Counted from the stretch's first letter, positions 24,402-33,195 are shown. The stretch: DNA of 33,325 bases from Planctomycetia bacterium (GCA_005792145.1 SXSS01000065.1:1-33325); one strand, 5' to 3'. The notes: a model not told the origin generated them from the letters alone. Program-made: numbers and translations.

Positions 24402-25406
24402 TCAACTTTTTTCCGCTGGCGGGGTGACTGCTGGAGGGACAGGCGGGATCGTCGGCGGAATCACCGGCGCAATTTGACTCGCAGCCTGAGCTTGCTTGAA
24501 AGGAACATATTCCGTGTTGAACCAAGTCCACCAACGCTTCATATCCCAACCATTGTCCGCTGTGGATTGTCCGAAATCTCTCGATGTCAAAGCGATCAGA
24601 GATTGATGAGCATCAGATCGATAGTTGTAAACCATCGCATCCTGAACGCGCATCAATACTCCAGTCTGCAGCGTGCCGATCACAGGAATAAATGCGCCGG
24701 CATTATCGCCAACAACAGCAGTCACATTTGCGATGTAGTGGGTATTCGTGCCAATTGCGATCCACGCCAAATCACCCTTTGTTTTCTTTTCATCTGCGGT
24801 GACTTGCGCGAAGATCAATGATGGAATAACCGCAAACGCGTCAACTTTTCCGGCAAGTAATCCAGAATGATTCACGACAAGGTGTCGTTCGTCTCGCAGT
24901 CCGAGTTCAATTATTGCAATGACTTCATCGCACGCTGGACGCACGATTCGCCTGGAAGCTTCGTGTCGTATCGCCGATTCTTCATTTCGAATCGCAATCT
25001 TTGCCAACATCCCTTGCCCAAGTCCGCCTTGACTTGCGAGATGATCTAAGAATCCCAAACGCACATCATCTTTTTCATCCTTCATCGCATCCCAAAGTGC
25101 CTGCCATGAAGATGGATCTTTCCATTGACTGAATTGAGCGATGTTCTGCGTTCGCGTGATTCCGCGTTGCGTTCCAAACTTCGCGCGCACGAAATCCTTC
25201 GCGCTTCGCTCATATGATTGAGGAGTCCCAGCGGATGCATCTGTTGGTTTGAGAATCGCAGGATCAACCGCTGGTGGAATGCCTCCGGTTGAAGGGATCG
25301 GTCGCAACAATGAAGGCGGAATTGTTGCCGGCGGATTTGCTTGGATCGGAGGCGCTGCGTATAAAACAGTGGTCACAATCAATGCGGCTGTGATAGCAAT
25401 TCGCAT
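24402..25406 (-). CDS. secreted HEAT-repeat-like protein
   Basis: The 334-residue protein has a signal peptide (M-R-I-A-I-T-A-A-L-I, cleavage likely near residues 18-24). A Pro-rich spacer follows to about residue 65. A helical region then contains paired helices such as W-Q-A-L-W-D-A-M-K-D-E-K-D-D-V-R-L-G-F and I-R-H-E-A-S-R-R-I-V, typical of HEAT/armadillo-like repeats. Near the C-terminus is W-D-M-K-R-W-W-T-W-F, then a second Pro-rich tail. Similar proteins are frequent in planctomycetes; they probably act as extracytoplasmic protein-binding scaffolds. It ends 2 nt from the convergent aminotransferase stop and starts only 19 nt from the divergent hemoglobin gene. Confidence 0.7.
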   Translation of the reverse strand: MRIAITAALIVTTVLYAAPPIQANPPATIPPSLLRPIPSTGGIPPAVDPAILKPTDASAGTPQSYERSAKDFVRAKFGTQRGITRTQNIAQFSQWKDPSSWQALWDAMKDEKDDVRLGFLDHLASQGGLGQGMLAKIAIRNEESAIRHEASRRIVRPACDEVIAIIELGLRDERHLVVNHSGLLAGKVDAFAVIPSLIFAQVTADEKKTKGDLAWIAIGTNTHYIANVTAVVGDNAGAFIPVIGTLQTGVLMRVQDAMVYNYRSDAHQSLIALTSRDFGQSTADNGWDMKRWWTWFNTEYVPFKQAQAASQIAPVIPPTIPPVPPAVTPPAEKS

Positions 25407-25425
25407 GCTTCATAGGATAGCACCG

Positions 25426-25839
25426 ATGACCAACAATCCAAATGAATCTCCAAGCATCAGCGAGCCAGATCCTCGGGAACTCTTTGCTCGACTCGGCGAA
25501 GAATCGTTTTGGCGCATTGCGCGCGCCTTTTATGCCCGAATTGCTGTCGATCAACTTCTGCGCCCGATTTTTCCAAATGAACTTGAAGAACCAATCCGAA
25601 ATCAAGCCGAATTTCTCATTCAGTATTTCGGCGGTCCCGAGGCATACAGCATTCGCAAAGGTCACCCACGATTGCGTATGAGACATCACCCATATTCCAT
25701 CGGTGTTGCAGAGAGAAATGCGTGGGTTGCGGCGATGACAGGCGCGCTTGAAGATGCGCAAATCCCACAACCTGATCGCACAGTTATGAATCGCTATTTC
25801 GCGAACACCGCAACTTTCTTGATGAACCGTGATGAGTGA
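25426..25839 (+). CDS. truncated hemoglobin, group II
   Basis: The 137-residue protein is a 2-over-2 globin. F-Y-A-R-I-A-V-D-Q-L-L-R-P-I-F-P (35-50) is the B/C helix region with the usual F-Y and D-x-x-L-R-P. F-G-G-P (68-71) precedes helix F. H-H-P-Y-S-I-G-V-A-E-R-N-A-W includes the likely proximal His87, and Trp100 occupies the group II G8 position. Such globins bind O2 or NO and act in detoxification or redox sensing. The ATG at 25426 is preceded by AGGAT at good spacing. The frame is open upstream, but that part is antisense to the HEAT gene. It is divergent from that gene with 19 nt between the starts. Confidence 0.9.
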   Translation: MTNNPNESPSISEPDPRELFARLGEESFWRIARAFYARIAVDQLLRPIFPNELEEPIRNQAEFLIQYFGGPEAYSIRKGHPRLRMRHHPYSIGVAERNAWVAAMTGALEDAQIPQPDRTVMNRYFANTATFLMNRDE

Positions 25840-25872
25840 TTGCGCTCGCCCGACACGACGAGCGTATTCAAT

Positions 25873-26757
25873 TCAATCTGGGTCGATCGCTCCAACCATC
25901 AAATCGCGGCGCGCTATCAAATTGAGCACTTTTTCCGCCGCTTCTCGTGTTGGCCAAGTTCCAATTCGCACCGCGAAAAGTTCTTCTCCCTTGGCGGTAT
26001 GAATCGTGTCAATGCGAGCAGCGGGAGCCTTTGATCGCTTCAAGTCCCTTGCAAGATCTTTTGAGCGCTGCTTCGCCGCAGCCTGAGTGCTGTAACTGCC
26101 AGCGCGAATGGTGAACTCGCGATCAGCAACAGACTTTCCCGCGGGATGACCCACTGTATTTTTCTTTGCATCAAGCTGAGGCGCGACACTTGTTGTCTTT
26201 TGCGCGAGCGTCCACGCAGGAGCAGGTGCGATTTCCGCATCATCCGATTTATCCCGTTCTTTGCCAATCACAACAGCGGTTGTGGTTGTTGGAATCTCCC
26301 CCATACCTCGCGCACGCTCTGCGCAATCACGGGCACGAATCGAGTCGGACCCAGAAAGCTTTGCAGCAGCTTGTGAATAGAAAACAGCGGCTTCCTGTGG
26401 ATGATGCTGGGTCAATTTGATGTCGCCAAGCAGAACCAATGCGCCGCCTGCGACGTTTCCATCCTGCGCACGACTTGCTTGCACTGCAAACTTCTGCGCT
26501 TGATCCATATCTCCAATTTTGTAAGAACTCATACCGGCGATCAATGCGCCTTGTGCTGAAGTCGCACGATCATCGCTACGAACAAGAGCTTGACTTTCAG
26601 AAAGTGCGGCCGCATATCGACCTTCTTCATATCTTGAAACAGCAGAAGACAAATTGCCAACTTTCGGTTGGCTCTCACAGGAGGCGCACGAAAATATCAG
26701 CGCGCTACAAATCGATAAGTTGATTGCGCGATACTCGCGCTGGTTGCATCCTTGCAC
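25873..26757 (-). CDS. lipoprotein with TPR-like and C-terminal SPOR domains
   Basis: The 294-residue protein starts at GTG 26757. A hydrophobic segment (I-C-S-A-L-I-F-S-C, about 16-24) looks like a lipoprotein signal, with the lipid-bearing Cys at 24 or 27. Residues about 38-150 contain TPR-like helix pairs (Y-E-E-G-R-Y-A-A-A-L-S-E-S and Y-K-I-G-D-M-D-Q-A). A Lys/Ala-rich linker follows. Residues about 213-290 form a SPOR domain: F-T-I-R-A-G-S-Y-S-T-Q-A-A-A and F-A-V-R-I-G-T-W-P-T-R-E-A-A. SPOR domains bind glycan strands stripped of peptides at division sites, so a cell-envelope or septal role is likely. It is divergent from the acyl-CoA ligase (41 nt). Confidence 0.8.
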   Translation of the reverse strand: MQGCNQREYRAINLSICSALIFSCASCESQPKVGNLSSAVSRYEEGRYAAALSESQALVRSDDRATSAQGALIAGMSSYKIGDMDQAQKFAVQASRAQDGNVAGGALVLLGDIKLTQHHPQEAAVFYSQAAAKLSGSDSIRARDCAERARGMGEIPTTTTAVVIGKERDKSDDAEIAPAPAWTLAQKTTSVAPQLDAKKNTVGHPAGKSVADREFTIRAGSYSTQAAAKQRSKDLARDLKRSKAPAARIDTIHTAKGEELFAVRIGTWPTREAAEKVLNLIARRDLMVGAIDPD

Positions 26758-26798
26758 GTGGAGTATCGTACGACCAAGTCGCCCTCTAGCGCAAGTCG

Positions 26799-28256
26799 AT
26801 GAAACTTCTTACCAACATTCAACGCAACATTTTGCTTCGCCCATGGCGTGTCGCGGTCATTGATGACCAGCGATCATGGCGAGCATTTGAACTGCTGTTT
26901 GTCGCTTGGCATCTTGCCAAAAAGATCAAGTCCCTCTCTGACAAACCACGCATTGGAATAATGCTTCCCACGTCGGGGCTCTTTCCTCCAGCGGTGATGG
27001 CTGGTTGGATGCTTGGGCGAACCATCGTCCCATTGAACTATCTGCTCTCCAAATCGGACTTGGAATATGTCTGCGCCGATGCTGGAATTGACGCCTGCAT
27101 CACGGTTGGGCCAATGGTTGACTTGGTCGGTGGTCTGCCAAGCGGAGTGGCACAAATCCGTATGGATCAGATGAAATTCGGCGGAATTCCGCCCATGCGC
27201 TTTTCGAAGCACTTGAAGCCGGACGATCTTGCGGTGCTTCTGTACACGTCTGGAACGAGTGGTCGACCAAAGGGAGTCATGCTGACTGCAGGCAATCTGA
27301 ATGCAAATATCGAACAGATCGTGGACCGTGCAAAATTCGATCGTCACGACACGATGCTGGGCGTACTGCCGCAATTCCATACATTTGGATTGACGGTTCT
27401 AACTTTGCTTCCTCTGGCAATCGGCTGTCTTGCGATTTATACCGCGCGCTTCATCCCTCGCAAACTTGTTGCATTGGCACGCACTCATCGACCGACTGTG
27501 CTCGTGGCAATCCCTTCGATGTATGGCGCATTGCGACTGGTCAAAGAAGCGACGAAAGAAGATCTTGCCAGCCTTCGTTATGTGGTCAGCGGGGGAGAAC
27601 CCTTGCCACAAGCAGTTTCCGAAACTTTCTTCGAACGCTTTGGCATCCGAATCAGCGAGGGTTATGGTCTGACCGAGACGGCGCCAGTCACCAACTGGTG
27701 CCTCCCTTCAGAGTGGAAGTGGCGCAGTGTCGGACGCGCGCTCAAGGATGTCACCGAGCGAATCGTTGACAACGATGGAAATGATGTTGCCGCCGGCGGT
27801 GAAGGCGAAATTCGCATTCATGGTCCAAATGTGATGGCGGGATATTGGAATCTGCCAGTAGAGACCAAAGCAGTCTTTGACGAGAAAGGTTTTTTTCGTA
27901 CAGGTGATATGGGACGCATCGACAGCGATGGACATCTCTTTATCACCGGGCGCATCAAAGAAATGATGATCATCTCTGGAGAAAATGTTTTCCCGCGTGA
28001 GATCGAAGAAGTCCTTGATCGTCATCCTTCGGTGAAGGCGAGCGCAGTCATTGGAATGCCGGATGATTCTCGCGGAGAACTTCCCGTTGCATTCGTCGAA
28101 TTAAAAGAGGGTGAGACCTTCGATGAGGTTGCCCTTCGAACTTGGTGTCGTGAGCATCTCGCGCAGTTCAAAGTTCCAAGAGAAATCCGGCTTCTCGATC
28201 CACTTCCTCGTAATCCAACTGGCAAGATTATGCGCAGATCGCTGAAGATCGCGTGA
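26799..28256 (+). CDS. AMP-dependent acyl-CoA synthetase / acid ligase
   Basis: The 485-residue member of the ANL superfamily activates a carboxylic acid as acyl-AMP and usually transfers it to CoA. Motifs run in order. The P-loop Y-T-S-G-T-S-G-R-P-K-G is at 149-159. A5 S-E-G-Y-G-L-T-E-T-A-P follows, then A7 F-F-R-T-G-D-M-G, the hinge/A8 G-R-I-K-E-M-M-I-I-S-G-E-N-V-F-P and the catalytic A10 lysine in N-P-T-G-K (Lys476). It is slightly shorter than average (about 500-550), with a compact N-terminus. The fatty or aromatic substrate cannot be inferred. It stands alone and ends 24 nt before the convergent secreted-protein gene. Confidence 0.92.
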   Translation: MKLLTNIQRNILLRPWRVAVIDDQRSWRAFELLFVAWHLAKKIKSLSDKPRIGIMLPTSGLFPPAVMAGWMLGRTIVPLNYLLSKSDLEYVCADAGIDACITVGPMVDLVGGLPSGVAQIRMDQMKFGGIPPMRFSKHLKPDDLAVLLYTSGTSGRPKGVMLTAGNLNANIEQIVDRAKFDRHDTMLGVLPQFHTFGLTVLTLLPLAIGCLAIYTARFIPRKLVALARTHRPTVLVAIPSMYGALRLVKEATKEDLASLRYVVSGGEPLPQAVSETFFERFGIRISEGYGLTETAPVTNWCLPSEWKWRSVGRALKDVTERIVDNDGNDVAAGGEGEIRIHGPNVMAGYWNLPVETKAVFDEKGFFRTGDMGRIDSDGHLFITGRIKEMMIISGENVFPREIEEVLDRHPSVKASAVIGMPDDSRGELPVAFVELKEGETFDEVALRTWCREHLAQFKVPREIRLLDPLPRNPTGKIMRRSLKIA

Positions 28257-28280
28257 AGAGCGAAAAGTTCACGAACAAAT

Positions 28281-30575
28281 TCAGGGCGGGCAAGCACCCC
28301 AACCGCTGAGCAGAAGAGTGAGATCTGCTCCATCGGTTATGCCGTCACCAGTCACATCCGATTCACTCGTATTCCAGCCAGAAAGTAGAAACGACAAATC
28401 TGTTCCATTTCGTTGCCCGTCATTGTTGTAATCAGCCAGACACGCGGCACAGGCGGTTTGAGTTGATGTCACGGTCAATGTTCCAGCTCCAACTGATCCT
28501 CCAACGCTTGCGACCCGCAGGAGATATTCACTGCCACATTCGGCAGTAAAAAGAACCGCGGCACTCTTGGGATTGATAGCGCAATTTGTATTGTCGTCAT
28601 TACAAACAATGGACGGCAAGGTCGGACTGCATGGGTACGGATATACAAGAAGGGCAGTATCAAACGGTTCCGCTCCACACGTGCTGACAGCGATCTGCCC
28701 CCGAGCATTGTTCAGCCGAAACCAGACATCCGATACGACAGGATTTAATCGGCTGCCAGTTATGACAATGTTGTCAATGCGATTTGCCGCGTTACTAAGA
28801 TTCGCTGCAACAGTCGACTTCATACGAAAAAGGACGCTTGATTGATTCGAAGCCGTTGGTACCTGAATTGTGCGCGTAAACGCTGATTGATAGGTGTTGA
28901 CATCCCACACAACAGTGCCCGTTCCAGTTGCTCCCGCGGCAATGACTGAGTAACCGGCCAATAGTGTTGTCCATGTTGAGCCGTTGTTTGTGCTCATGAC
29001 CAGATCAAATGTACCTGGGCCTGCGGAGTTCCGCGCTTGATCCCAGGAGAAAGTAATGCTTCCATAATTGAGAGTGTTCACCTTGACTTGGTAATAGTCT
29101 CCGACACTCCAATAATTCGTTCGTAAAGCATGGGCAGAACCATTTCCTTCTAGTGTCGAGTAGGCCGTTAACGGGTTTAAATGCCCGCTCGAGAGCATTG
29201 TCTGAGAGGCCAATTGCCCAGAACCTGCTGGGCCATATTCGAATGATGTTCCACTAGGAGGAGGGCTAGGAATTGCAGTTGAAATACTCCACGAAGCAAG
29301 GTTTACCGGTGAAAGAGTAATGCAATCAGCTGGAACCGGATTATTTCCTCCAGTTGCTGCAAGAAGTGTGAATGGAAAGACTCCTAGCGAAATCGGAGTT
29401 GCCTGCGAGCATTGATCATTGTCGGGAACGGGTGGATTGCAGTTGGCTGCGGCCAAGTCAACACAGATTTGATCCCAAGATTTTTGGCAACAAATTAGAT
29501 CAATTGCACAAACCGAGTTACAGCAGGTTGCAATCTGACAACCAGGCGTGGAATGCTTTGCAAAGCAATCACCAGGAGACCCGCATGGATTAGAGCAAAG
29601 GTCATCCCAAGTCACTTTCAAGTTGTAACTTTGTAGATCCGGACATACGTATGGAAACGATTGTGCGGTTGGAAAAGTGCCGCGCGCAACGACGACATAC
29701 CACGTTCCAACAGGAACACATTGAATGTGACTTTGTGCAAAACATCCATTAGTCTGAACAAAAAATTCTGCGCTTGAAAGGGGAGCACACGGCTGAGAAA
29801 GAAGCGCGACAAAGATTGGAACAGTATCTGTAGAAGTTGGATACAATGTTCCATATTCAGCCTGAATATCGAAACTGACTCTTGCGAGACCGTCGCCATT
29901 GGGATCTGTCAGAACAAGTTTGTATGCGTCCAAATCGGGCAAGCCAGCTGTTCCATCAGCGATAAACCGAATGCTTCCACAAATCGTCTTCGAATTCACA
30001 ACCGTCAAAAGTGTGGTGTTGGGGGCGCCGGTGACGCATGGAGAATTTCCTACACCTGTGGTTGCACAAGGCTCGTTCTCTGCCATTGACTGAGGTGGAC
30101 AAACAGGCACGCAATCAGTAGTGCAAGTTTGAATTGCAGATGTAGCACAAATTTGATCCCATGCAACTAAACAACAGTGTGGATAAAATTTACAAATCGC
30201 TTCGCAGCAAGCAGCATCAGAACAGGATGGAGTGGTATGAACAACCGTGCAAGATCCACCGGTTGGTGAACCACAGGGCGTCGGTGGAGGAGGAGTGCAG
30301 GAGATTTGAGCCTGCGACGCGCACTGATTGTCCCACTGGTTCAAGCAACAGAATGGGTCTATTGAACAAACTAATTCACAACAGGTTGGCGTATCACAAC
30401 CCGGCGTTGTATGCCAAGAAAAGCATGAACCCGTCGCACCGGGAGGGCATAGCTGAGCCGATGCGTATCCGCTCGCAAAGGCAATCAAAGCCATTAGCCC
30501 GCATAGGTAGTTGGATATGTGTGACAAGAATTTCAATATAGTCAACAATACGAGAAAAACTCTCATTTTAATCAT
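28281..30575 (-). CDS. secreted Cys-rich PPC-like protein with C-terminal dockerin-like repeats
   Basis: The 764-residue exported protein has a signal peptide ending near residue 40 (A-S-A-Q). Two nine-Cys modules follow at 51-93 and 109-151. A PPC-like beta domain spans about 160-330, and a third nine-Cys module is at 337-379. A second PPC-like domain starts at D385 and resumes at S-D-V-W-F (Trp618). Between them, about 420-613 looks like an inserted beta-sandwich rich in Ser, Thr and Gly. The C-terminus has two dockerin-like calcium loops (D-Y-N-N-D-G-Q-R-N-G and D-V-T-G-D-G-I-T-D-G), each followed by L-L-S-G-W. It is probably a cell-surface or secreted adhesive or structural protein. The upstream tandem neighbour shares its modules. 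Confidence 0.85.
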   Translation of the reverse strand: MIKMRVFLVLLTILKFLSHISNYLCGLMALIAFASGYASAQLCPPGATGSCFSWHTTPGCDTPTCCELVCSIDPFCCLNQWDNQCASQAQISCTPPPPTPCGSPTGGSCTVVHTTPSCSDAACCEAICKFYPHCCLVAWDQICATSAIQTCTTDCVPVCPPQSMAENEPCATTGVGNSPCVTGAPNTTLLTVVNSKTICGSIRFIADGTAGLPDLDAYKLVLTDPNGDGLARVSFDIQAEYGTLYPTSTDTVPIFVALLSQPCAPLSSAEFFVQTNGCFAQSHIQCVPVGTWYVVVARGTFPTAQSFPYVCPDLQSYNLKVTWDDLCSNPCGSPGDCFAKHSTPGCQIATCCNSVCAIDLICCQKSWDQICVDLAAANCNPPVPDNDQCSQATPISLGVFPFTLLAATGGNNPVPADCITLSPVNLASWSISTAIPSPPPSGTSFEYGPAGSGQLASQTMLSSGHLNPLTAYSTLEGNGSAHALRTNYWSVGDYYQVKVNTLNYGSITFSWDQARNSAGPGTFDLVMSTNNGSTWTTLLAGYSVIAAGATGTGTVVWDVNTYQSAFTRTIQVPTASNQSSVLFRMKSTVAANLSNAANRIDNIVITGSRLNPVVSDVWFRLNNARGQIAVSTCGAEPFDTALLVYPYPCSPTLPSIVCNDDNTNCAINPKSAAVLFTAECGSEYLLRVASVGGSVGAGTLTVTSTQTACAACLADYNNDGQRNGTDLSFLLSGWNTSESDVTGDGITDGADLTLLLSGWGACPP

Positions 30576-30606
30576 AAAAAAAATAATTTTACAAGAATCA
30601 TTTCCA

Positions 30607-30643
30607 CAAAGAAAACCCCCTCAGTCTTTCGACCGAGGGGGTT
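30607..30643 (-). terminator. Rho-independent terminator between the two secreted-protein genes
   Basis: AACCCCCTC (30614-30622) pairs with GAGGGGGTT (30635-30643), and an inner GTC/GAC closes a TTTC loop. On the minus strand the stem is followed by TTCTTT. It ends the transcript of the gene at 30686-33184 and separates it from the downstream relative, whose promoter must lie in the remaining 31 nt or within the hairpin region. Confidence 0.85.
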
Positions 30644-30685
30644 ATTTGAATCCATTTCACAGATTGAACAGAAGTTCAAACTGAG

Positions 30686-33184
30686 TTATTGCGGGCACTC
30701 TCCCCAACCGCTGAGCAGGAATGCAAGATCTGCACCATTGGTGAGTCCGTCACCATTCAAGTCACCGCCAGCGGTTCCCCAAGCGGACAACAAGGTCGCA
30801 AGATCAGCGCCGTTGCGAATCCCGTCGTTGTTGAAATCACCAAGGCATACTGGCGAACAATTGACGGGAGTTTCCACTGAAACCGTGAGCGTTCCAGTTC
30901 CAGTCGGAGTCGTGGCGCTATAACCACCGAGGGCAATGATGTACTCAATGTCACAGTCGAGTTGCGCTGTCATGATGGAAGTGAATCCAGCGCAACCCAC
31001 GCCGTCATCGTTGCAAGCGACAACACTGTTTGCTTCGCAAGTTGTTTGCACCGAAAGTCGGGTGTCATGATTTGCAGTGTTGCAGGTCGAGAATGTGTAA
31101 AGACCGGCTTGGGTCGGAGTGAACGTATAGAAAATACAGTTGAAATTGGTGTCGGTTCCAAACTGTCCCATATCGCAGAATCCGGCGTGATCTAAATCAA
31201 CAGTTGCACCAACGCGGTTGAATGCTGTCGCACCCATAGGGAGCACTACAGCCTCTGCACAGGACAAACCTTCGCCACCACCGCCACCACCGCCACCAGA
31301 GGAGATGACCATATCACCGTCGCCGAAGTTGGCAGCACCGTATCCACCGATTCGGATTCGATACGAAGTTCCTGCCGTTGCCGCAAGCGTAACTTCGGAA
31401 GTCAACGCGCAGAAGTCATCGTTGCATACGACCAAGGCGCCACCGCAACTGTCGTAGATATCAATGCGGGTGTCCCAAGTAGCCGCGGAACAGAGCGAAA
31501 CGGTGTAATTCTCAGCCGCAGGAGCAGTGAAGGAGAACCAGACATCGTTGAAGAAACCAGCCCCAAATGCTCCACAAGATGGATCAGTTGGATTTTGACC
31601 GTCGGTAGACGATCCAGTTGTATCAAATGGATTGTTTCCAACGATTGCGACAGTTGCATCAGCGCAGTTGTCATTGGGAGGACCAACAGGAGCACCCTGC
31701 GAAATCAGCAATTCTGTCGTTCCGACCTCTCCATTCCATCCACCAAGGCGGATGATGTAGGTTGATCCAGCTGTCAAATCAGCAGAAACTCGCGATGCGT
31801 AGACAGTTGATTCTGGGCAATCGTCGTTGCATGCAAGTTGATTTCCGCCAGCATCTGGGCAACCATCCCACACTTCGATTCCTGTATCAAACTCGGCGCT
31901 TGATCCACAAGTTGCAAAGGTGAAACCATCACTCGATGGAGCAACGAAAGAGAAGAAGACATCTTTCGTAAATGCCGCACCACCAAAACCACAGGTCACT
32001 TCGCCGAAGCTAGTTCCAGCGTTGACATTGGTGAAAGGATTATCTCCAACAACAGCAACCATTGGTGCGCTGCAGTTATCGCCAGGAGGTGGCTCAAATG
32101 AGCAACTCGTCGAGGAAATCTGGAGCGTGTAATCATTTCCCAGTGCACCACCGCAAGGGAGATCGATGAACTGACTTGGCAGCGCAACGATGTAGTAACT
32201 ACCAGGACCAAGGCAAGCGGTCATTGTGCTTGGGCAAGATCCCGTGCTGGGTGATCCGACAATCGTGCAAGCAGGATTTTCAACGATCGCACAGAAAGAT
32301 GGGAGATTGCTGTAGAGGTTCAGCGTGATCTGCGTTCCAGCAGTCACTGTGAATCCGTACCAGTCTGTGTCGCGAGTTTGAGTGCTCGAATAGAAAGTTC
32401 CGGCAATTGAAGTGTTGAGCGAAGACAAAGCTTGATTTGCTCCGCCACCATTGCAACCACCGTTCGAATCTCCGCCGCAAGCTTCTTCTTCTGGAGTCGC
32501 ACCAGGAGGAATCGTGCAACCTCCAGCTCCGCAAGCTGGGCAGAGAGTCGCTGCTTGGTTGGCGCAAATTTGATCCCATTCGGTTTGGCAGCAATATGGA
32601 TCGGCTGCACACACCGTGTCGCAGCAATCTTGGTCATTGCAGCAAGTCGTTCCAGGATTGGAAACGCAGCAATCTCCGCCGCCACCGCCGCCGCCGCCGC
32701 CGTCGCCGACAGTGATGGACATAGTTCCAGGTCCGCCCGTTGTGGTGGCGCTATAAACGCCAACAGCGATGTAATAGATAGTTCCAGATGTTGCTGACAA
32801 AGTCATGATGCTCGAAAAATTTGCACAACCAGCTCCATCGTCATTGCATACAACAACTGACGCCGCGTCGCAGCCAGTATGAGCAGAGAGGCGTGTATCA
32901 ACGCCGCTAGCGGTATTGCATGTTGAAAAAGTGTATGTGTCAGTTGTCGAGGCGGTCCACTTGAACCAGACTGTGTTATGATTGGTATCATCACCAAACT
33001 GTCCCATATCGCACAGATTTGAGTAGTTCATATCTACTGTAGCACCCGCATTGTTGTACGCAACGTTGCCATCCGAAACAGTGACAGCAGTAGCACAAGT
33101 TAGTCCGCCCTGTGCATACGCACCGACGGTGGTACATGTGGCGATCAAAGTTCCAGCCACAAACGTTAAGGTTTCATTACGCAT
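30686..33184 (-). CDS. secreted multi-domain PPC-like protein with C-terminal dockerin-like repeats
   Basis: The 832-residue protein has a signal peptide (cleavage near A-Y-A-Q, residue 25). Five PPC-like beta domains of about 120-130 residues follow, recognisable by D-T-R-(L/I) and C-N-D-D plus a Y-x-I-x-(L/V/I)-G-G/V-Y strand. The first and last are the most alike (both contain C-D-M-G-Q-F-G). After domain 1 comes a Gly9 linker and a nine-Cys module (173-215); before domain 5 is a Gly8 linker. The C-terminus has two dockerin-like loops (D-F-N-N-D-G-I-R-N-G and D-L-N-G-D-G-L-T-N-G), each with N-G-A-D-L and L-S-x-W-G. GGAGA lies 6 nt before the ATG. The function is probably extracellular binding or surface structure. 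Confidence 0.85.
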   Translation of the reverse strand: MRNETLTFVAGTLIATCTTVGAYAQGGLTCATAVTVSDGNVAYNNAGATVDMNYSNLCDMGQFGDDTNHNTVWFKWTASTTDTYTFSTCNTASGVDTRLSAHTGCDAASVVVCNDDGAGCANFSSIMTLSATSGTIYYIAVGVYSATTTGGPGTMSITVGDGGGGGGGGGDCCVSNPGTTCCNDQDCCDTVCAADPYCCQTEWDQICANQAATLCPACGAGGCTIPPGATPEEEACGGDSNGGCNGGGANQALSSLNTSIAGTFYSSTQTRDTDWYGFTVTAGTQITLNLYSNLPSFCAIVENPACTIVGSPSTGSCPSTMTACLGPGSYYIVALPSQFIDLPCGGALGNDYTLQISSTSCSFEPPPGDNCSAPMVAVVGDNPFTNVNAGTSFGEVTCGFGGAAFTKDVFFSFVAPSSDGFTFATCGSSAEFDTGIEVWDGCPDAGGNQLACNDDCPESTVYASRVSADLTAGSTYIIRLGGWNGEVGTTELLISQGAPVGPPNDNCADATVAIVGNNPFDTTGSSTDGQNPTDPSCGAFGAGFFNDVWFSFTAPAAENYTVSLCSAATWDTRIDIYDSCGGALVVCNDDFCALTSEVTLAATAGTSYRIRIGGYGAANFGDGDMVISSGGGGGGGGEGLSCAEAVVLPMGATAFNRVGATVDLDHAGFCDMGQFGTDTNFNCIFYTFTPTQAGLYTFSTCNTANHDTRLSVQTTCEANSVVACNDDGVGCAGFTSIMTAQLDCDIEYIIALGGYSATTPTGTGTLTVSVETPVNCSPVCLGDFNNDGIRNGADLATLLSAWGTAGGDLNGDGLTNGADLAFLLSGWGECPQ
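31274..31297 (-). repeat. trinucleotide repeat encoding Gly8 linker
   Basis: Eight consecutive glycine codons (GGT/GGC) lie just before the last PPC-like domain of the 832-residue protein. The tract is a flexible spacer and, because of its repetitiveness, a possible site of replication slippage. Confidence 0.85.
32675..32701 (-). repeat. trinucleotide repeat encoding Gly9 linker
   Basis: Nine consecutive glycine codons, mostly GGC, separate the first PPC-like domain from the nine-Cys module of the 832-residue protein. The tract is nearly pure (GGC)n, so its length could vary between isolates without changing frame. Confidence 0.85.
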
Positions 33185-33190
33185 CGAATT

Positions 33191-33195
33191 TCTCC
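33191..33195 (-). promoter_or_regulatory. ribosome binding site of the 832-residue secreted protein
   Basis: GGAGA on the minus strand, 6 nt before the ATG at 33184, supports this start together with the signal peptide that begins there. Confidence 0.65.

Noticed and set aside
32675-32707. CCG-rich tract as a CRISPR or replication-related repeat
   Set aside because: It is an in-frame glycine codon run inside a secreted protein with no spacers.
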